Below are positions 48,530-61,080 of a stretch of 64,000 nucleotides of DNA, piece by piece; positions within the stretch are counted from its first letter, which is position 1, and each line of letters begins with the position of its first letter. Origin of the DNA: Plectrocnemia conspersa (Eukaryota; Arthropoda; Insecta; Trichoptera; Polycentropodidae); assembly GCA_009617715.1 (NCBI GenBank), contig VTFK01000249.1, forward strand, positions 248,001-312,000, read 5' to 3'. Position numbers and translations under genes: made by a program. Below the pieces are notes generated by a model, which was not told the origin of the DNA, did no database searches, and saw only the letters and a list, made by a program, of their open reading frames with translations.

Positions 48530-49010
48530 GAAAGTTATATTTTCACTAGTAAGTCCAAATACATTTTCATTAATAAATACATATATTTCTACTAGCGAAA
48601 ATTGATTTAAACTGATAGGCGCTATTAAAATTATATGCTGCCTTAATATGTCTATGATACTCAATATTCTAAACGTCCATTTTCTGTTTAAACCCAAATC
48701 AAACCTGATGAAAGTTCTAAAAATAAATATAGTTTTAGAACTTTCATTAGTTCAATTACAAAATACAAACTAAGCCAACTTATCTCGGAAGAAGTACAGT
48801 TAGACGTTGAATCTCGCATATTGCTTACACTATGTTTTAAAAATATAGCTGTCCTTATCGATATGAACTTTTGATATAAGAGTATTGATCAAAGTGTATT
48901 CAAACCGAATTTTGGTCAATAGGAGTGCGCAAAAACAATTATCACTTCTCAGAAGTCAATAATTTACGTCAAAAGCAATAAAATAGTGTCAGCGCCATTG
49001 CAGTGAGAAC
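48530..49010 (+). repeat. Dispersed repeat family, copy 2 (about 481 bp)
   Basis: Collinear with 20976-21463. It ends at an 8-bp hairpin AACGCTCG-GTAA-CGAGCGTT (49008-49027), which copy 1 lacks. Confidence 0.7.
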
Positions 49011-49119
49011 GCTCGGTAACGAGCGTTTGTCTTTATAGTGCAACATTTTAAACATATAGAAAAAGCTTAAAAATTAAGCAGTCCTCACTAGCTTTTACTC
49101 AAAGAAGTGTAGTAGAAAG

Positions 49120-49515
49120 CTCAGAAACGGCGTTCTGTGACAGATTTTTTAAAACTTATACAGCTCGCTATTCAAAAGAGCACATCCAAGTGTTAAATCA
49201 ATAAGCGATCTTCTACCTGTCACCTGGTGCACATTTTTTTCCAATGCATCCATAAGGTTTAGATTATAGTTCGGGTCAAATATGACCTCTCCCGATTTAG
49301 CCCGTGCCACTTTTATCCCTTGCCCCATGGGGGCCGTATGGACCGACACAAACGATTGGATCTCGTCTCTTCGGCTATTGCCACGCGGCGTCACGTACCG
49401 CACGCGCTACGACCCGTCACTTGTGACTTGCGACTAGATATTTCTTTATTCCTCGAAGGGTTGACGGCGCACTGATTGCTTATGGTCAATTCGCACTCCC
49501 TCTGCGAATTTTACA
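49120..49515. promoter_or_regulatory. GC-rich island
   Basis: It contains CCCATGGGGGCCGTATGGAC, CGCGGCGTCACGTACCGCAC and TGTCACCTGGTGCAC. An 84-codon minus frame (49149-49403) crosses it but I see no domain. Candidate conserved non-coding DNA. Confidence 0.3.
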
Positions 49516-50570
49516 AAAAAACTGTTTGCTAGTACAGGGAGTACAAAAAAAATTAAATAAGGAAAAAGCTTCAAAGTACAGCAAGGATTGAAAGACGTCG
49601 CTTTAAATTAAAAACAGTGTAGAGACCACTGATTGCACACCACTGACAATTATTTCAACTAGCTGAAGTAAGCGAGTGTATCTTGAATTTGGCTATTCCG
49701 AAAGAAGAATGATGGCACAGAACAAAAATTGACTAAAAACCACTACGAATACATATTTTGCCACATCGGAATTAAGAATAACCCACTCTTAGATATTTTG
49801 ACTATCGATTTTTCCAGGTATGCAATCACATATTTATAATCATTGTAAAATGTCGTCTATTTAATAACATCCAAGAATCTACACATATGTATATTGTGAG
49901 TCTTCGCTCGGAACGGAACGATCTAGGTAAATTTTATTTGCTGCAATAATGCTTTTAATTTATTTTGATGTAACCAAACTTCTATAGCTAAATAACCTAC
50001 TGAATCACAATCCCAAGCGTTCACGTTTAAAATGTACCTAGTTTATTTGCAATTCGAGTAATTATATTTAGCAAATCTAACGAATATGTGCATTAAATCA
50101 GAAGCAATGATAATTTTTATAAATTATAAAAGGAAAAACTCACTTTTTGGCCTTGGAGTCCGTTGACGGGAATTCAAAATTTGAAGATTTCATTACGAAG
50201 ATTGTTTATCTAGTTTAAGCAATGTATTCTTATAATCCTTACACACATTATGTATATATTTCATTTTCATAGTTATAACATACCTAGTTAATTTGCAATC
50301 CGATTATTTATATTCAATCAAAACGAACAACGCATATGACGAATTAATGAAAATTATTGTCGCATAGCAACATTTTATAAATAAATAATAATTATTTAAA
50401 ACTGTTGTCACGATACTGCCGGCCATTTTGTTTTATATTTGAATGCTTATTTTTCATTGGTCGAAACAACAGAATGAATTACCGGTGTCTCGGAAAGCAA
50501 TGAAGCAAATTCAATTTTTATTATTATATTTAAATATATTTCCTTTGTTTACGTGTATTATTGTACACAC
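49516..50570. other. AT-rich non-coding stretch
   Basis: A PHO-like GCCGGCCATTTTG word lies at 50418-50430. No gene. Confidence 0.35.
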
Positions 50571-50650
50571 AGTGATGGCAAACCTATGACCCACGGGTCT
50601 GACGCAGGCTTTTTAAATGACCCACGCGTTGATTTTTATAAACTTATTTT
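50571..50650 (+). mobile_element. Probable hAT end (CAGTGATGGCAAACCTATGA)
   Basis: CAGTGATGGCAAACCTATGA followed by CCCACGGGTCTGACGCAGG and GACCCACGCGTTG is the classic look of a hAT terminus with subterminal repeats of CCCACG. The complementary end was not found within the next kilobase. Confidence 0.5.
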
Positions 50651-50984
50651 TTAAATCATAAAATAGAGAACAAGAAATTAAAAATATTAAAAAAATTAAA
50701 TATAAATATTCAATGTCAAATTTATAAAAAAATATTTCCAAATGGACATTAGCTAGCTGATTTTCTATGATATCACTGCACCTGTGTATGATTTTCCATC
50801 GTATCAATGCACCTTTACACCGTAATTATATTTAATAGCAAATGCGACTGATATTTATAAACTCACATTTTTACAAACTTGTTTCCTATTATAAAACACC
50901 ACATAACTATCTCAATTTTGCATTGAAATTCGCAAAAAACAAGTCCATTCACGAAATTCACCCATCGAATGATATAGCTAAGTA

Positions 50985-51420
50985 GTCCGTTCCAGGTGAA
51001 GGAGAGAAAGACTCCAGTCTCACCTTTGATACTTTTGCCTTTTGACTCTTCGGTCACGGGACGACTCCTTCGATCAAGATAATGGTCGAATGAGACTCTT
51101 CAAAAGAAAACGGAGCAGGTATTTGCAAGAGATATTATTCACAAATGAATTCGGGCGCCCCCGGATCGCGGACGCCCTCTCCCCACGCCCGATGCCAGAT
51201 AAGCCCATCGCTTTTATACATATAATAAGTGTAAGAAAGAACCGCCTCTGCGGCGATGCCCCGGCCGATATGCACAAGGGGGCTCGCTTTTGAATCACTG
51301 GGTATCATCACGCAACATCCGACTTTTTCGTGGAACACCTTAAAGCTCTTAGAGCTTTTAAAAGCGCACGCCAAATACGAAAAACGAATCTGGATTAAGA
51401 CCTGTGTATACATATACGTT
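50985..51420. promoter_or_regulatory. GC-rich island
   Basis: It contains CGGGCGCCCCCGGATCGCGG and CTCCCCACGCCCGATGCC, then TTTTATACATATAATAAG and GCGGCGATGCCCCGGCCG. Three overlapping frames on both strands are artefacts of few stops in GC-rich DNA. Confidence 0.3.
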
Positions 51421-52085
51421 TGTATTTGCAGGTAATTATTAAGATTTAACTATTTAAATGTATGTGAAGAGTCAGATTTTTTAACTCAGCATCACTGGCG
51501 TTGTATGATATAAACTAAAAAAGTAGAGATACAAAGTAACGAATATATTTTATTTTAAAATAACTTATAATACCTGCACAACATACACTGTTTATTTTTA
51601 TTTGAATAATAACTTATGATACCTTTATAACATACATGTATTATTTGTTAAATATGGAAGTTTCTTGATCCAACGTCATAGACATTTTTGTGTCAGCTTT
51701 TTTTCTGGCACGCGCAGAGTTTATATTTGAATATTTCAGTAGTTCTGGAAACTTATTATTAAATATAACCTCTGAGGCCATAAGTATTATTATATTTTAA
51801 TTTAGAACAGCATGTAAAGTTTTAACTTAAGTTAAAAAAAATTAAAGTTCATATAAACATAGTTATTTTAAAAACTTGCGGTTAAAAATTCATATATGCA
51901 AAGATAAAAAAAAACTTAAATTTCATAATATTTTTTTCGTAAGGAACAATATCACTTACGCGTCCAAAAATGCGTCACAAAGAAGAAACGCGTTTTAATA
52001 AATGCCCTAGCTTATATTTATTTTAATATGCGGCTTTGTCTCCGGCGAGCAGAAAAACTTAGAACAATGAAGAAAAATGCTTAGA
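51421..52085. other. AT-rich non-coding stretch
   Basis: AACTTATAATACCT/AACTTATGATACCT at 51561 and 51608 is a short local duplication. No gene. Confidence 0.35.
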
Positions 52086-52445
52086 ATTTTTAATATAATT
52101 GCCCGCAGCTATATAATAAAGATGGGGCGAGCGAGTCGCATATACATAAATATATATATATATATATAATATTATATTACACAATATGAGTTGGCTTTTA
52201 ATCTCTGCGAAGAAGAAGATTCTCTCAGGTCCCGCAACCCAAAAGAAAACACGAAACGGTCCAAAGATTTATTTCAATGGCTTATCTGCTTCCATTATCG
52301 GCCACTTTGGCTTAGAGGGGCGAGCGAAAAATGGACGGCCAAAGTCCACTTTAAATACTGGGCCTTCCATCAGTAACGCAGCGGTAAGTATCTTAAGGAT
52401 ATTGAAGGGCATTGAGGACTTTTATCGGTCGGCATGCTGATAAAT
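52086..52445. promoter_or_regulatory. GC-richer island around a short TA run
   Basis: A TA run (52150-52167) splits GATGGGGCGAGCGAGTCGCA from a 250-bp segment with TATCGGCCACTTTGGCTTAG, TGGACGGCCAAAGTCCAC (an inverted word pair) and GTAAGTATCTTAAGG, a donor-like site at 52383. An 84-codon + frame spans it without recognisable domains. Confidence 0.3.
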
Positions 52446-53520
52446 TCACTAAATTTAACATTTATATTTTAATATTAAATATAAGTATATTTTTAAAGTA
52501 TAAAACTATGTGAAAAATATTTTACAAAAACTCCTTCAACGCTGCGCATAATATATGCTAAAGAATACTTTTTAGATATTATTTCTTTAGATAGATATGC
52601 TCTAATTTATCTAAGGAATGCAATAAGAAATTTATGTATTATATTTTAAGTCCTGTTTTTAAAAGCATGAAATCCACTTTTTAATCGATTTAAAATATTA
52701 TTATATAAATATTAAGTCTTGACAGATCCTGAATTTTCTGAATAATATGTGCTGACTTTATCTTAAGACTAAATATAAATCCTTTTTTTAATATTTTATT
52801 TTAACTGTGATTTCTGAATAGAACATTATTTTTAATAAGATATATAGGTTTTTGCTACTTTGGCAAGAATTACGTGATTCAATGTCATCATTGAAAATAT
52901 ATTCACATATATTTTAGGCTGTAAAATATTTTTTTGCGGAAAGCATATACATTAATTTTATATAATATATTGATATTAAGATAATTATTTTATATAATAA
53001 TTTTGATTAAAATTATAATCACCGGCGGCTAAATTTATTGTTTGATACGGAACTATTATGTTTAATAAATTCATCAGTTTTAAAATATTTGTAGAACAAC
53101 GGATAAACAATCTGAAAACTTATTTTACAACGCAGATGAAATTAATGTATTTCTTATAAAGTCGTATCTAAGAATGGTTCAATTTTAGTCAAAATATATA
53201 AATTGTAAAGTCCACAGTCAAGATTAAATTTTGTCATGATTCTATTGTAAGACAAAAAAAATGGCAAAATAATATTTAAGAACCACTCTTTTTTCGCTTT
53301 TTGTCCATGAGCGTAGGACAATTTTAATATATGAATATTCTTATCGTAAAAACACGTTAAATGGCTTACCCGTCCCAATATAATGTTGGCAAAATGAAGA
53401 ATAAATATTTTCTGTTACATCTATATCGATAATAAATATTAATTACCTACTCAAATTGACTTATTCTGTACGATTAGTATCAAAATTGTATTGAAATAGT
53501 TTTTAAAGATCTGCTCTCAT
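52446..53520. other. AT-rich non-coding stretch
   Basis: No gene or element ends seen. Confidence 0.4.
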
Positions 53521-53665
53521 CTCGTATTGGCGGTGCAACCATCAAGCGAATGATAACAAGCGATCATAAATCACTGACAGTAAATAATAACAATAAACTT
53601 AAATTTCGTTTTTTGTGTACAACCGTCCCCGATTATGCCGTGTGTATTTTTTGTAAATACTAGCA
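53521..53665 (+). repeat. Inverted repeat pair, left member
   Basis: GGCGGTGC, GATAACAAGCGATCA, AATCACTGA, CGTTTTTTGTGTACAACCGT and GATTATGCC/GATTATAAC occur in the same order in the reverse complement of 58386-58545. No coding sense. Confidence 0.75.
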
Positions 53666-53829
53666 TTTTTTTTGTTATACGGTTAGTAGTAAATTCATCT
53701 TCCTAGCTTTATTGATTCGTATTTTGTGGTAAATATTTCATAATATTTGAATTTCTCATACAATTTAAGTAACCTTATTTGTATTTACTTGCGTATTATG
53801 AACTGCTAGAAAAATAAAAAATAGAAGTA

Positions 53830-54300
53830 CTCGAGCTACAGTCGTCAATTTTTCTTCTGTCCCGTTGTAATTGAGCAATAAATAACGCGGCCCGCGATTC
53901 AATTGTTAAGTTCATGATATTTGGCCGCGGGCCGCATAAACTATATTGTTTCCTGTTCACTTATCGGCGAGCACGCAATTGACCCGACCTCTCATTGTGA
54001 CCCCTTGTGTGTGACTCCTCGACCCTAACGGCATCCGGCACCATCTCCATGGCCTTCCGACACCCCCGATCCGCCCCTGGAGTCCTGCTCGTGCCCCCCG
54101 CACGCCTACCCCTGGGGACCCGGCATTTAAATGTCGACACACATTCAGACACAACACAATAATACGCCAAAGTCACACTTGTACTACTGAAGTACATAAG
54201 AGTGGGGGTAGTGGTGGATAGAATGGACGGTGGGGGTTTTTCGCTAATGGGGCGAAGATTATAATATAGGGGTTGTATACAAAATGCCACTATTTGCTAG
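53830..54300. promoter_or_regulatory. Strong GC-rich island
   Basis: ATAACGCGGCCCGCGATTCA and GGCCGCGGGCCGCATAAAC face each other 20 bp apart (53881-53942), followed by C-rich sequence to 54125 and ATTTAAATG. Two overlapping minus frames exist only because stops are rare here. A regulatory element with homeodomain-like ATAAA words is the best guess. Confidence 0.35.
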
Positions 54301-55180
54301 CTTGTTATTAATTTGTTTGAATTGAACTTGGAAAATATCATGTAATAACTGATTGGTTTATTTTATTCAGATTTTTATATATTTTAAAATACCTAATCTC
54401 ACAGAAATGTATATTGTCTAATTAAATCACGTATTTTAGACCAAAGCACATATTCTCTACATCACTATTATAGTTCCAAAGCTTGGATAGGGAGGTCTTG
54501 GCCACATAAAATATTTATAATATGATCCATCGCTAAGTATTGCTTGTGAAATTTACTTAGGAAAAAATTATATTTTTATGTAGTCAATTATTTTACGAAG
54601 ATAATTTGTGTCCTTTCTATTAAATATTAATTAGCATGTTATCGAATTTAACACATAATATATAACATATTTATGTCAGTCTTTATATGTATTATTAAAT
54701 ATGCTTAGGTGTCTCGTAATATGAATGATTCATCACAGCATTTTGTTTTCCTAATTAAAAAAATTGATTTCTTAAAAAGTAAAATTTAAATTAAAAAATA
54801 ATTTATACCTTTGGATAATCCTATGAATTATATTTTTTTAACATATTAAATTATGTGACTTTATTTGCCAAAATAAATCTAAATTATCTTCTATAGATAA
54901 ATAATAATTTTTCGTTAAATCAACTTTATATATATTTAGATTGTATCGTATAATACAATAAATGTATAATACATTTACGAAATGATAACATGAGGTCTAT
55001 CAGATAGTTACAATGCAGAAGTATATATTTTGTAAACTGTTCCAATATTATTTTAATTATATGAGATATCTGCACATTCTTATTGTGTTACCGTAATATT
55101 ATTATATAAATATAGTACAATAGCGCAATTATAGTTATTCAAGTATTTTTATTGTATTTTTAATCGGCGTAATTCTTATA
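54301..55180. other. AT-rich non-coding stretch
   Basis: No gene or element ends seen. Confidence 0.4.
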
Positions 55181-55600
55181 ATAAAAGGCATTAGTGTTTA
55201 TTCGCAAACACAAAAAATAATTCGCTTATAAAAGGGCATTATATATAATTAAATCTCTTAAGACTAAATGGAAGAGTTGGAAATCCCCATCGGGTTTTGG
55301 ATGAAACGAAATTAAATATTTGATAAGTATTTAATACGGGCAAACGGAGACTGTATTTTAAATGAATACCCTTGAAACGCTCCGAGGAACGTCTGAATCC
55401 CTTTAAAGTTGGGATGTGTCAAAAGGACCCGGTAAGAAAATTTATAAAGGGAAAGCGTAAATGTTGAATTAGGGCAAATGCGCTAAGATAATTTTTAAAT
55501 AAATACATAAATATTTTAGGAGCACGAATTTTTGTCAGATAATTGTCTTCGTAAATTTTCTACGAGGGGCCTAAGTGACTCGCGACAGTACATTTTCATG
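55181..55600. promoter_or_regulatory. GC-richer island
   Basis: It contains AAATCCCCATCGGGTTTTGG, GAAACGCTCCGAGGAACGTC and AAAAGGACCCGGTAAG, with GGGCAAA words at two sites. No long frame. Confidence 0.25.
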
Positions 55601-57595
55601 AACATGAAATTATAAATATATTTTTTAATCCTATTTATCTTCTTGAGATATTTAGAATATAAATTTGAATTTAATTCATTGTAACTATAATTGTTTTAAG
55701 ACAATTCATTTGTTTATGCACGTATATTTTTATTTTGTTTATTAATAATAAACTGTTTTTGTGTTGCATTATTCACAGTTATACATTAAATTAGCGTGAG
55801 TGTTAAATTAGGAAAATAAAAACAAGCCCTGCATTCTACATCTACATTCTATCTAAGGTCGATTCATCAAACAGATTTTCAGGTCAGTGTAAAATCTGGA
55901 CTTTATTTTATTTTTACGTTAATATTACGGTTTTATTTAATGAGCTATTGTCCAAAGCGTTATTCATATTATACACTACCGATCTTAACCCTTTTCACGC
56001 TATGCACATCATATGGTGGACAGCCAAATTGGGTCACCAGCGCGAATCCCATCACTTAATAGGCTCGTAAAAGCGTATGTTTTTAACAAAACTGGAAGGA
56101 AATAGTTGTATTTATAGCTTTAAAAATAATTTTACTTAATGGGCAACAATTTTATACACATTTATTATAATTAGAGGTGGAATGGATAAATGTATGGAAG
56201 TCGTTTGAATTTTGCGCGAGAAAAGCAGCGTCTTTCGCGATATGTATTATCTTACTAATTGATTATGATTATTTTAAATATATCAGTGAAAAAAAATTTA
56301 AACTGAAAAAATTTAACATGAAAAATATTTTTATGGTATAACATATTTTAAATTATATTATATGGTATATACCGTATTTAAAAGACACGGCTACTGACCG
56401 GCATAATCTAGTGTAAATTGTCTTAAAAAAACAGTACAGTGCTGCAATTGTTTTTTATATTGTTATTTTTTATTAGTATTGTAAAATAATATGTTTTTTT
56501 TTTATTAAAAAGTTAAACGTTTTTAAAAAATAGTATAAATTTTCATTAATACGTGTTATTAATCTAAGTAATGACCAGGCTCAACGCTGCTTCTTAGGAA
56601 CTACAAAACATATTATACTCTATTTGCCTTAAAACATTCAGTTCGAGAGCTATCTATTTCATCACTATTCATAATTGAGAAAGAGTTTGGGTTTACGCCC
56701 CTATTATTAGCTCTAAAGCACACGATACTGATTTACGTTCGATATACTTATCACTACTCCTTTTTATATTTTAAATAAATTTATATAAATTCAAATCATT
56801 ACTATATTTTTTATATTTATCAAATAATCTGTCTTTTAAAATACGTTTCTCGATATTATTCTTACTTTTTTACTCAAAATTCTTTTTCAAATTGCTTTTA
56901 AAACCATAATTTAATTGGGTTTTACATACCACTTATTTTTTTTTTTCTATAAAAAAAATTTTAGGTTCAGGCACAGGAAATATTCCAGACCTGTAACAAT
57001 TGTTATATTGATTTGTGTCAGATTTACATATTTTGTTCGAGTCTATGGATACGTGTGCGTATGTGCGTCTATATTCACACGTGTGTATGACGATATAGCA
57101 TACACCAGATAATTCTAATTTTGTGTACTATTATTTTTAATACGATTAGTTGAGGATTTTGACAGATTTTTCTCGAATTTATAGATCATTATGATTTTTA
57201 AACAGTTAACATGTATAATTTTTATTGTAATTAACATTAAAAAATATTTTTTTCTTTAATTTCAAAGACGATAAAATAGTCCCTGTGTTACATGACTCAA
57301 TGCTTAAATTGAGTTTGGTGTGAAAAGGTTAAAAATAATTTTGCAGAAAATACAAAATATATTATAAAAAATAAAATATTTTTCAAATGCGCATTTATTT
57401 TAATACACATTAAATTTATGTACTAAATGTATATGTTTTATATTTTCCACTGCTGCATATTGGATTGAAATCTGTAAAGCTTTCGCGGTGACGTAAATTA
57501 ATAAGCACTATACGATTTTCATCCAACAATTAGATAACATTAAACTGCCGACCTAAATATTTCATTTCATTTATCACCAAAATAATAAATTTAAT
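55601..57595. other. AT-rich non-coding stretch
   Basis: CATCATATGGTGGACAGCC (56007-56025) is a GC-richer word group. No gene. Confidence 0.35.
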
Positions 57596-57910
57596 CCTTG
57601 CACAAGCTACATTGTTTAAATGGGGATATTGTTTCAAAAAGCGGCCATTGATTGATGCCGTTGTATTTTTGGGGCAGTAAAAGCGATTTAGTCCTTTTTT
57701 GTACATTCGTTAGGGCGTTTTTAAGCCTTTGGTTGTTTATCACGGAGACACTTGTGAATGACCCGAAATCGTATCCAGGCGTGACGGAGGTCGGCAACAA
57801 TGGACAATACAATGACACCCCACTCCCCAACGCCGAAACCCTGGGATGTACGAAACAATGGGCCGTTTCTGTTTGGAAAATCACTAAATCAAAATTAAAA
57901 GATTAACACG
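57596..57910. promoter_or_regulatory. GC-richer island with Sox-like word cluster
   Basis: AACAATGG at 57796 and 57854, ACAATAC at 57804 and ACAATGA at 57809 form a tight group of Sox/HMG-like words; ATTGATTGATGCCG lies at 57647. Frames of 84 and 97 codons on opposite strands overlap and lack features. Confidence 0.3.
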
Positions 57911-58385
57911 AAAAATGTTTATTATTGTCGTGTGTATTAGCAGCGGGTTTATTGTAATTGCTTGGTTGTTCTACGTCGATGAGAATTAAATTTATTGTGT
58001 TAAGATTACAGTAATCAGTGTTTTCAAACACATTAGACACAGAACCTATTTATAATAAAAAAATTAAAGGATCTCTAGTTAAACTTTACCATTAGAACTT
58101 CCGACCCAGTATGTATCCGGGTACCCGCGCGTTTTTAAAATAACCAAGTACCCTGTAATTTTTAATGGATACCCGACCATTTTAATTTTAATATATTATT
58201 TTATGGAATACGCATAATTTGGAAGAAAACCTATTTAGAGATTAAGTGGGTAGTTAGAGCGGTGTATAAAAAGGGGACAAGAAATCCCTATTTAAAAGTC
58301 CGAAAGTATTGTTTCACAATGTAAGTTTTATGACACAATTCGTTCGACATCCTTAAACATTTGCCGTTTAACAAAAAAAAATTCA
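57911..58385. other. AT-rich stretch with GGGTACCCG palindrome
   Basis: ATCCGGGTACCCGCGCG (58117) and related GTACCC/TACCCG words at 58147 and 58171 may be the edge of an unidentified element. A TATAAAAAGGGG word lies at 58265. No gene. Confidence 0.3.
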
Positions 58386-58545
58386 ATTATTTGCAAAAAA
58401 TACATGTTATAATCGGAGGACGGTTGTACACAAAAAACGACATTTGAGTCTTTTATTATTATTTATCTTCAGTGATTCATGGTCGTTAGAGTCTTGATCG
58501 CTCGTTATCTATCGGTTAATGATTAGCACCGCTAGCTAGAGATGG
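58386..58545 (-). repeat. Inverted repeat pair, right member
   Basis: Reverse-complement partner of 53521-53665; see there. Confidence 0.75.
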
Positions 58546-59834
58546 GAACAGAATTTTTTAATATTTTAATACAATTTTGATACCAATTACACAGAATAAA
58601 TTATTTTATTAGGTAATTAATATTTATATTAAATTTAGAAGTGAAAATCATATTTATTCTCTACTTTTGCAAATATAAAAAGAGCAAATTTTGCGTGTTC
58701 AATTAGGTAATCCATAAACAGAAGTTTATAAACTTTTCATTTAAAAAAGTATGATACTTTTAAGTGTATAATCCGCGAGAGTTGACAATGGTCGGCACTT
58801 CATAAAGTTTCTGTTAATCCTTTGACTTATAATAAAAACACATTTTTATTGACAATAATATTGAGAAGGATGAGCTGTTTCACGTGTTTTTATGATAAGC
58901 AAATTAATCTATTAAGGTTATCCCACGCTCACAAGAGTGGTTCTGAAATATTTCTTTGCCATTTTTTTATTTATTTTTTTGCCAAAATATAATCTTGACT
59001 GCAGACTCTAAAATTTAGTTATTATGACTAAAATTAAATCTTTTGTAGATACAACCTTGTATAAATTACATTGTTTATCCGTTATTCTATGAATATTTTA
59101 AGACTGATAAATTAATCAACCATATTATTATTGTAACAATTAATAAATTTATCAGCCGATGTAATTGATTCTGAAGTACTACTTTTAATCAAAATTTTAA
59201 TCCGACGGTTAAAGTTTGGAACTCTTTCCCTTCTTCTTACTTATATTTTTTTATTGAACCTCTGATTTTTGTTTTTGAAATCTGTATTTTGTAAATCAAA
59301 TTCATATCAAGAGACATTTTTATTATAATATTTTTTTTGTTATTAATATTAAAATAAAATTTCTCTGCCAGTAAATTTTAAAGTTTCGCTTAAATAATTA
59401 TACATTAATATATATATTTAATCTTTAAGCTTCTAAATCTATTATTTAAATAAAACATATTTTATAGAATTTAATTTAAATCATAAAATCATATTTATAA
59501 AATTTTCATTATTGACAATAATTATTTAATTTCATATAATGTATAATTTATTGATTAAATCATATGTGTACATACAATATACATTTCTGATTAATGCTAT
59601 TTATTATATATTAAATTTAATAATAATGTTTCTGTTGCTAACAATTATTCATCAAAAATTTGGAATTCTATGAAATATAAAACATTACATGCATTGATAT
59701 TTTTTTATTATTACTTTTTATAATAAAATTACAGTAATGATAAATAACTTTTTTGATAAATTTGCCTTGAAATAAAAAAAAAATATTTAAAGTCTTATTC
59801 AATTAATGTATAATGTTCTTATTTTCTATATCTA
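58546..59834. other. AT-rich non-coding stretch
   Basis: No gene or element ends seen. Confidence 0.4.
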
Positions 59835-60300
59835 TTATTCATTGTTTATTTGCACAATATGCGTGTTCTGGAACGTCCTTTGCGGGGGGGAGGTCGGGGC
59901 TTTTGCCCCCTTGAATTGAACCAGAAAAATGTATGTCATTTGATAAAATACTATGAATCTTAATAATTTAAAAATAAAATTACTGACTAGCAAATCTGGC
60001 AGGTGCTAATAAAATTATTTGATTTTAAGTTTTTCAAGTTTTATATACATTTACATACTCATAATTATTTATTATCATTATTTATTGTTTATTTGCACAA
60101 TATGCGTGTTCTGGAACGTCATTTGCGGGGGGGAGGTCGAGGTTTTTGCCCCCTTGAATTGAACCAGAAAAATGTATGTCATTTGATAAAATACTATGAA
60201 TCTTAATAATTTAAAAATAAAATTACTGACTAGCTAATCTGGCAGGTGCTAAGTTTTTTAAGTAATATATACATTTACATACTCATAATAAATTATTTAC
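59835..60300 (+). repeat. 243-bp tandem repeat, two units
   Basis: GCACAATATGCGTGTTCTGG starts at 59852 and again at 60095. The following GCGGGGGGGAGGTCG, TTTTGCCCCCTTGAATTGAA, CCAGAAAAATGTATGTCATT and ACTGACTAGC are nearly identical in both. The second unit lacks about 20 bp near its end. Part of this block recurs at 48150-48529. The GC-rich core with a GGGGCTTTTGCCCC hairpin looks like the subterminal part of a DNA transposon. Confidence 0.85.
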
Positions 60301-60327
60301 ATGCGCTGTATAAATGTATGTATTTTT

Positions 60328-60460
60328 CAGTGAATTATATTTTCATTAGTGAAGCCCAAATACATTTTCATCAGTAGATATATATTTCTACTAGCGAAAA
60401 CGTAATTTAATTGATAGGCGCTAATATGCTGCTCTAAATTGTTTATGAAACTTAATTTTA
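60328..60460 (+). repeat. Dispersed repeat family, partial copy
   Basis: TATATTTTCATTAGTGAAGC, CCAAATACATTTTCATC, TTTCTACTAGCGAAAA, TGATAGGCGCTA and ATATGCTGCTCTAAA match the starts of the copies at 20976 and 48530. Confidence 0.65.
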
Positions 60461-61080
60461 AAGTTGCGAAATAATCACTTGCTGTTAAAAAAAAACATTA
60501 TTTGAAAAAAAAGAAATGTGATTTTAGTCTAGGTTTTCGACAATATATAATCTGAAACGCTTCTGTGCGAAAATGAATTTCCAGTTTTCACTAGCGGATA
60601 GTTCTTACTCGATAGTTAAACCCTGAACTTGTTACCAGTGGAGCTTATGTTGAATAAACACCAAATACCCAGAACAAGTCTAGACCTGTTTAAAGCCCAA
60701 AAAAAGCAGAGTTTTCTACTTTGGTCATCAGACTTAGTCTAGCACACTAAGTCGCTTATATACTTGAGTGTTAAGATAACTTATAGATTTCGCGACTTAA
60801 AACACCGTCACAAATAATATGGTGAAATTATTAACTATTGTAACAAGGAAATAATATTTAAATAAAAATATTAAATGTATATTAGTATCACATACTTATT
60901 AAACAAAATAAATGTCGAATTTAGGTGGCCGCGTAGTGCAATTTATATAAGCTAATTTTTTAATTACCTTAACTGTGCTAGTAGCTTTTGCTTGTATGTT
61001 TATTATTATTTATAAATAAACTAATTTTATTACTTTTAAATGGTTTATAAGTACAGTCTTATGTATTTGTATAATATGCA
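60461..61080. other. AT-rich non-coding stretch
   Basis: No gene. A GC-richer patch lies at 60540-60720. Confidence 0.35.

Noticed and set aside
49008..49027. Helitron 3' hairpin
   Set aside because: The 8-bp hairpin is real but no CTRR terminus follows and no 5' TC end is visible.
49149..49403. 84-codon minus frame
   Set aside because: Looked protein-like in places but shows no family signature or splice sites.
53957..54290. Two overlapping minus frames of 66 and 109 codons
   Set aside because: Arise from scarcity of stops in a GC-rich island.
57591..57906. Frames of 84 and 97 codons on opposite strands
   Set aside because: Overlapping, without motifs; the island is better read as non-coding.
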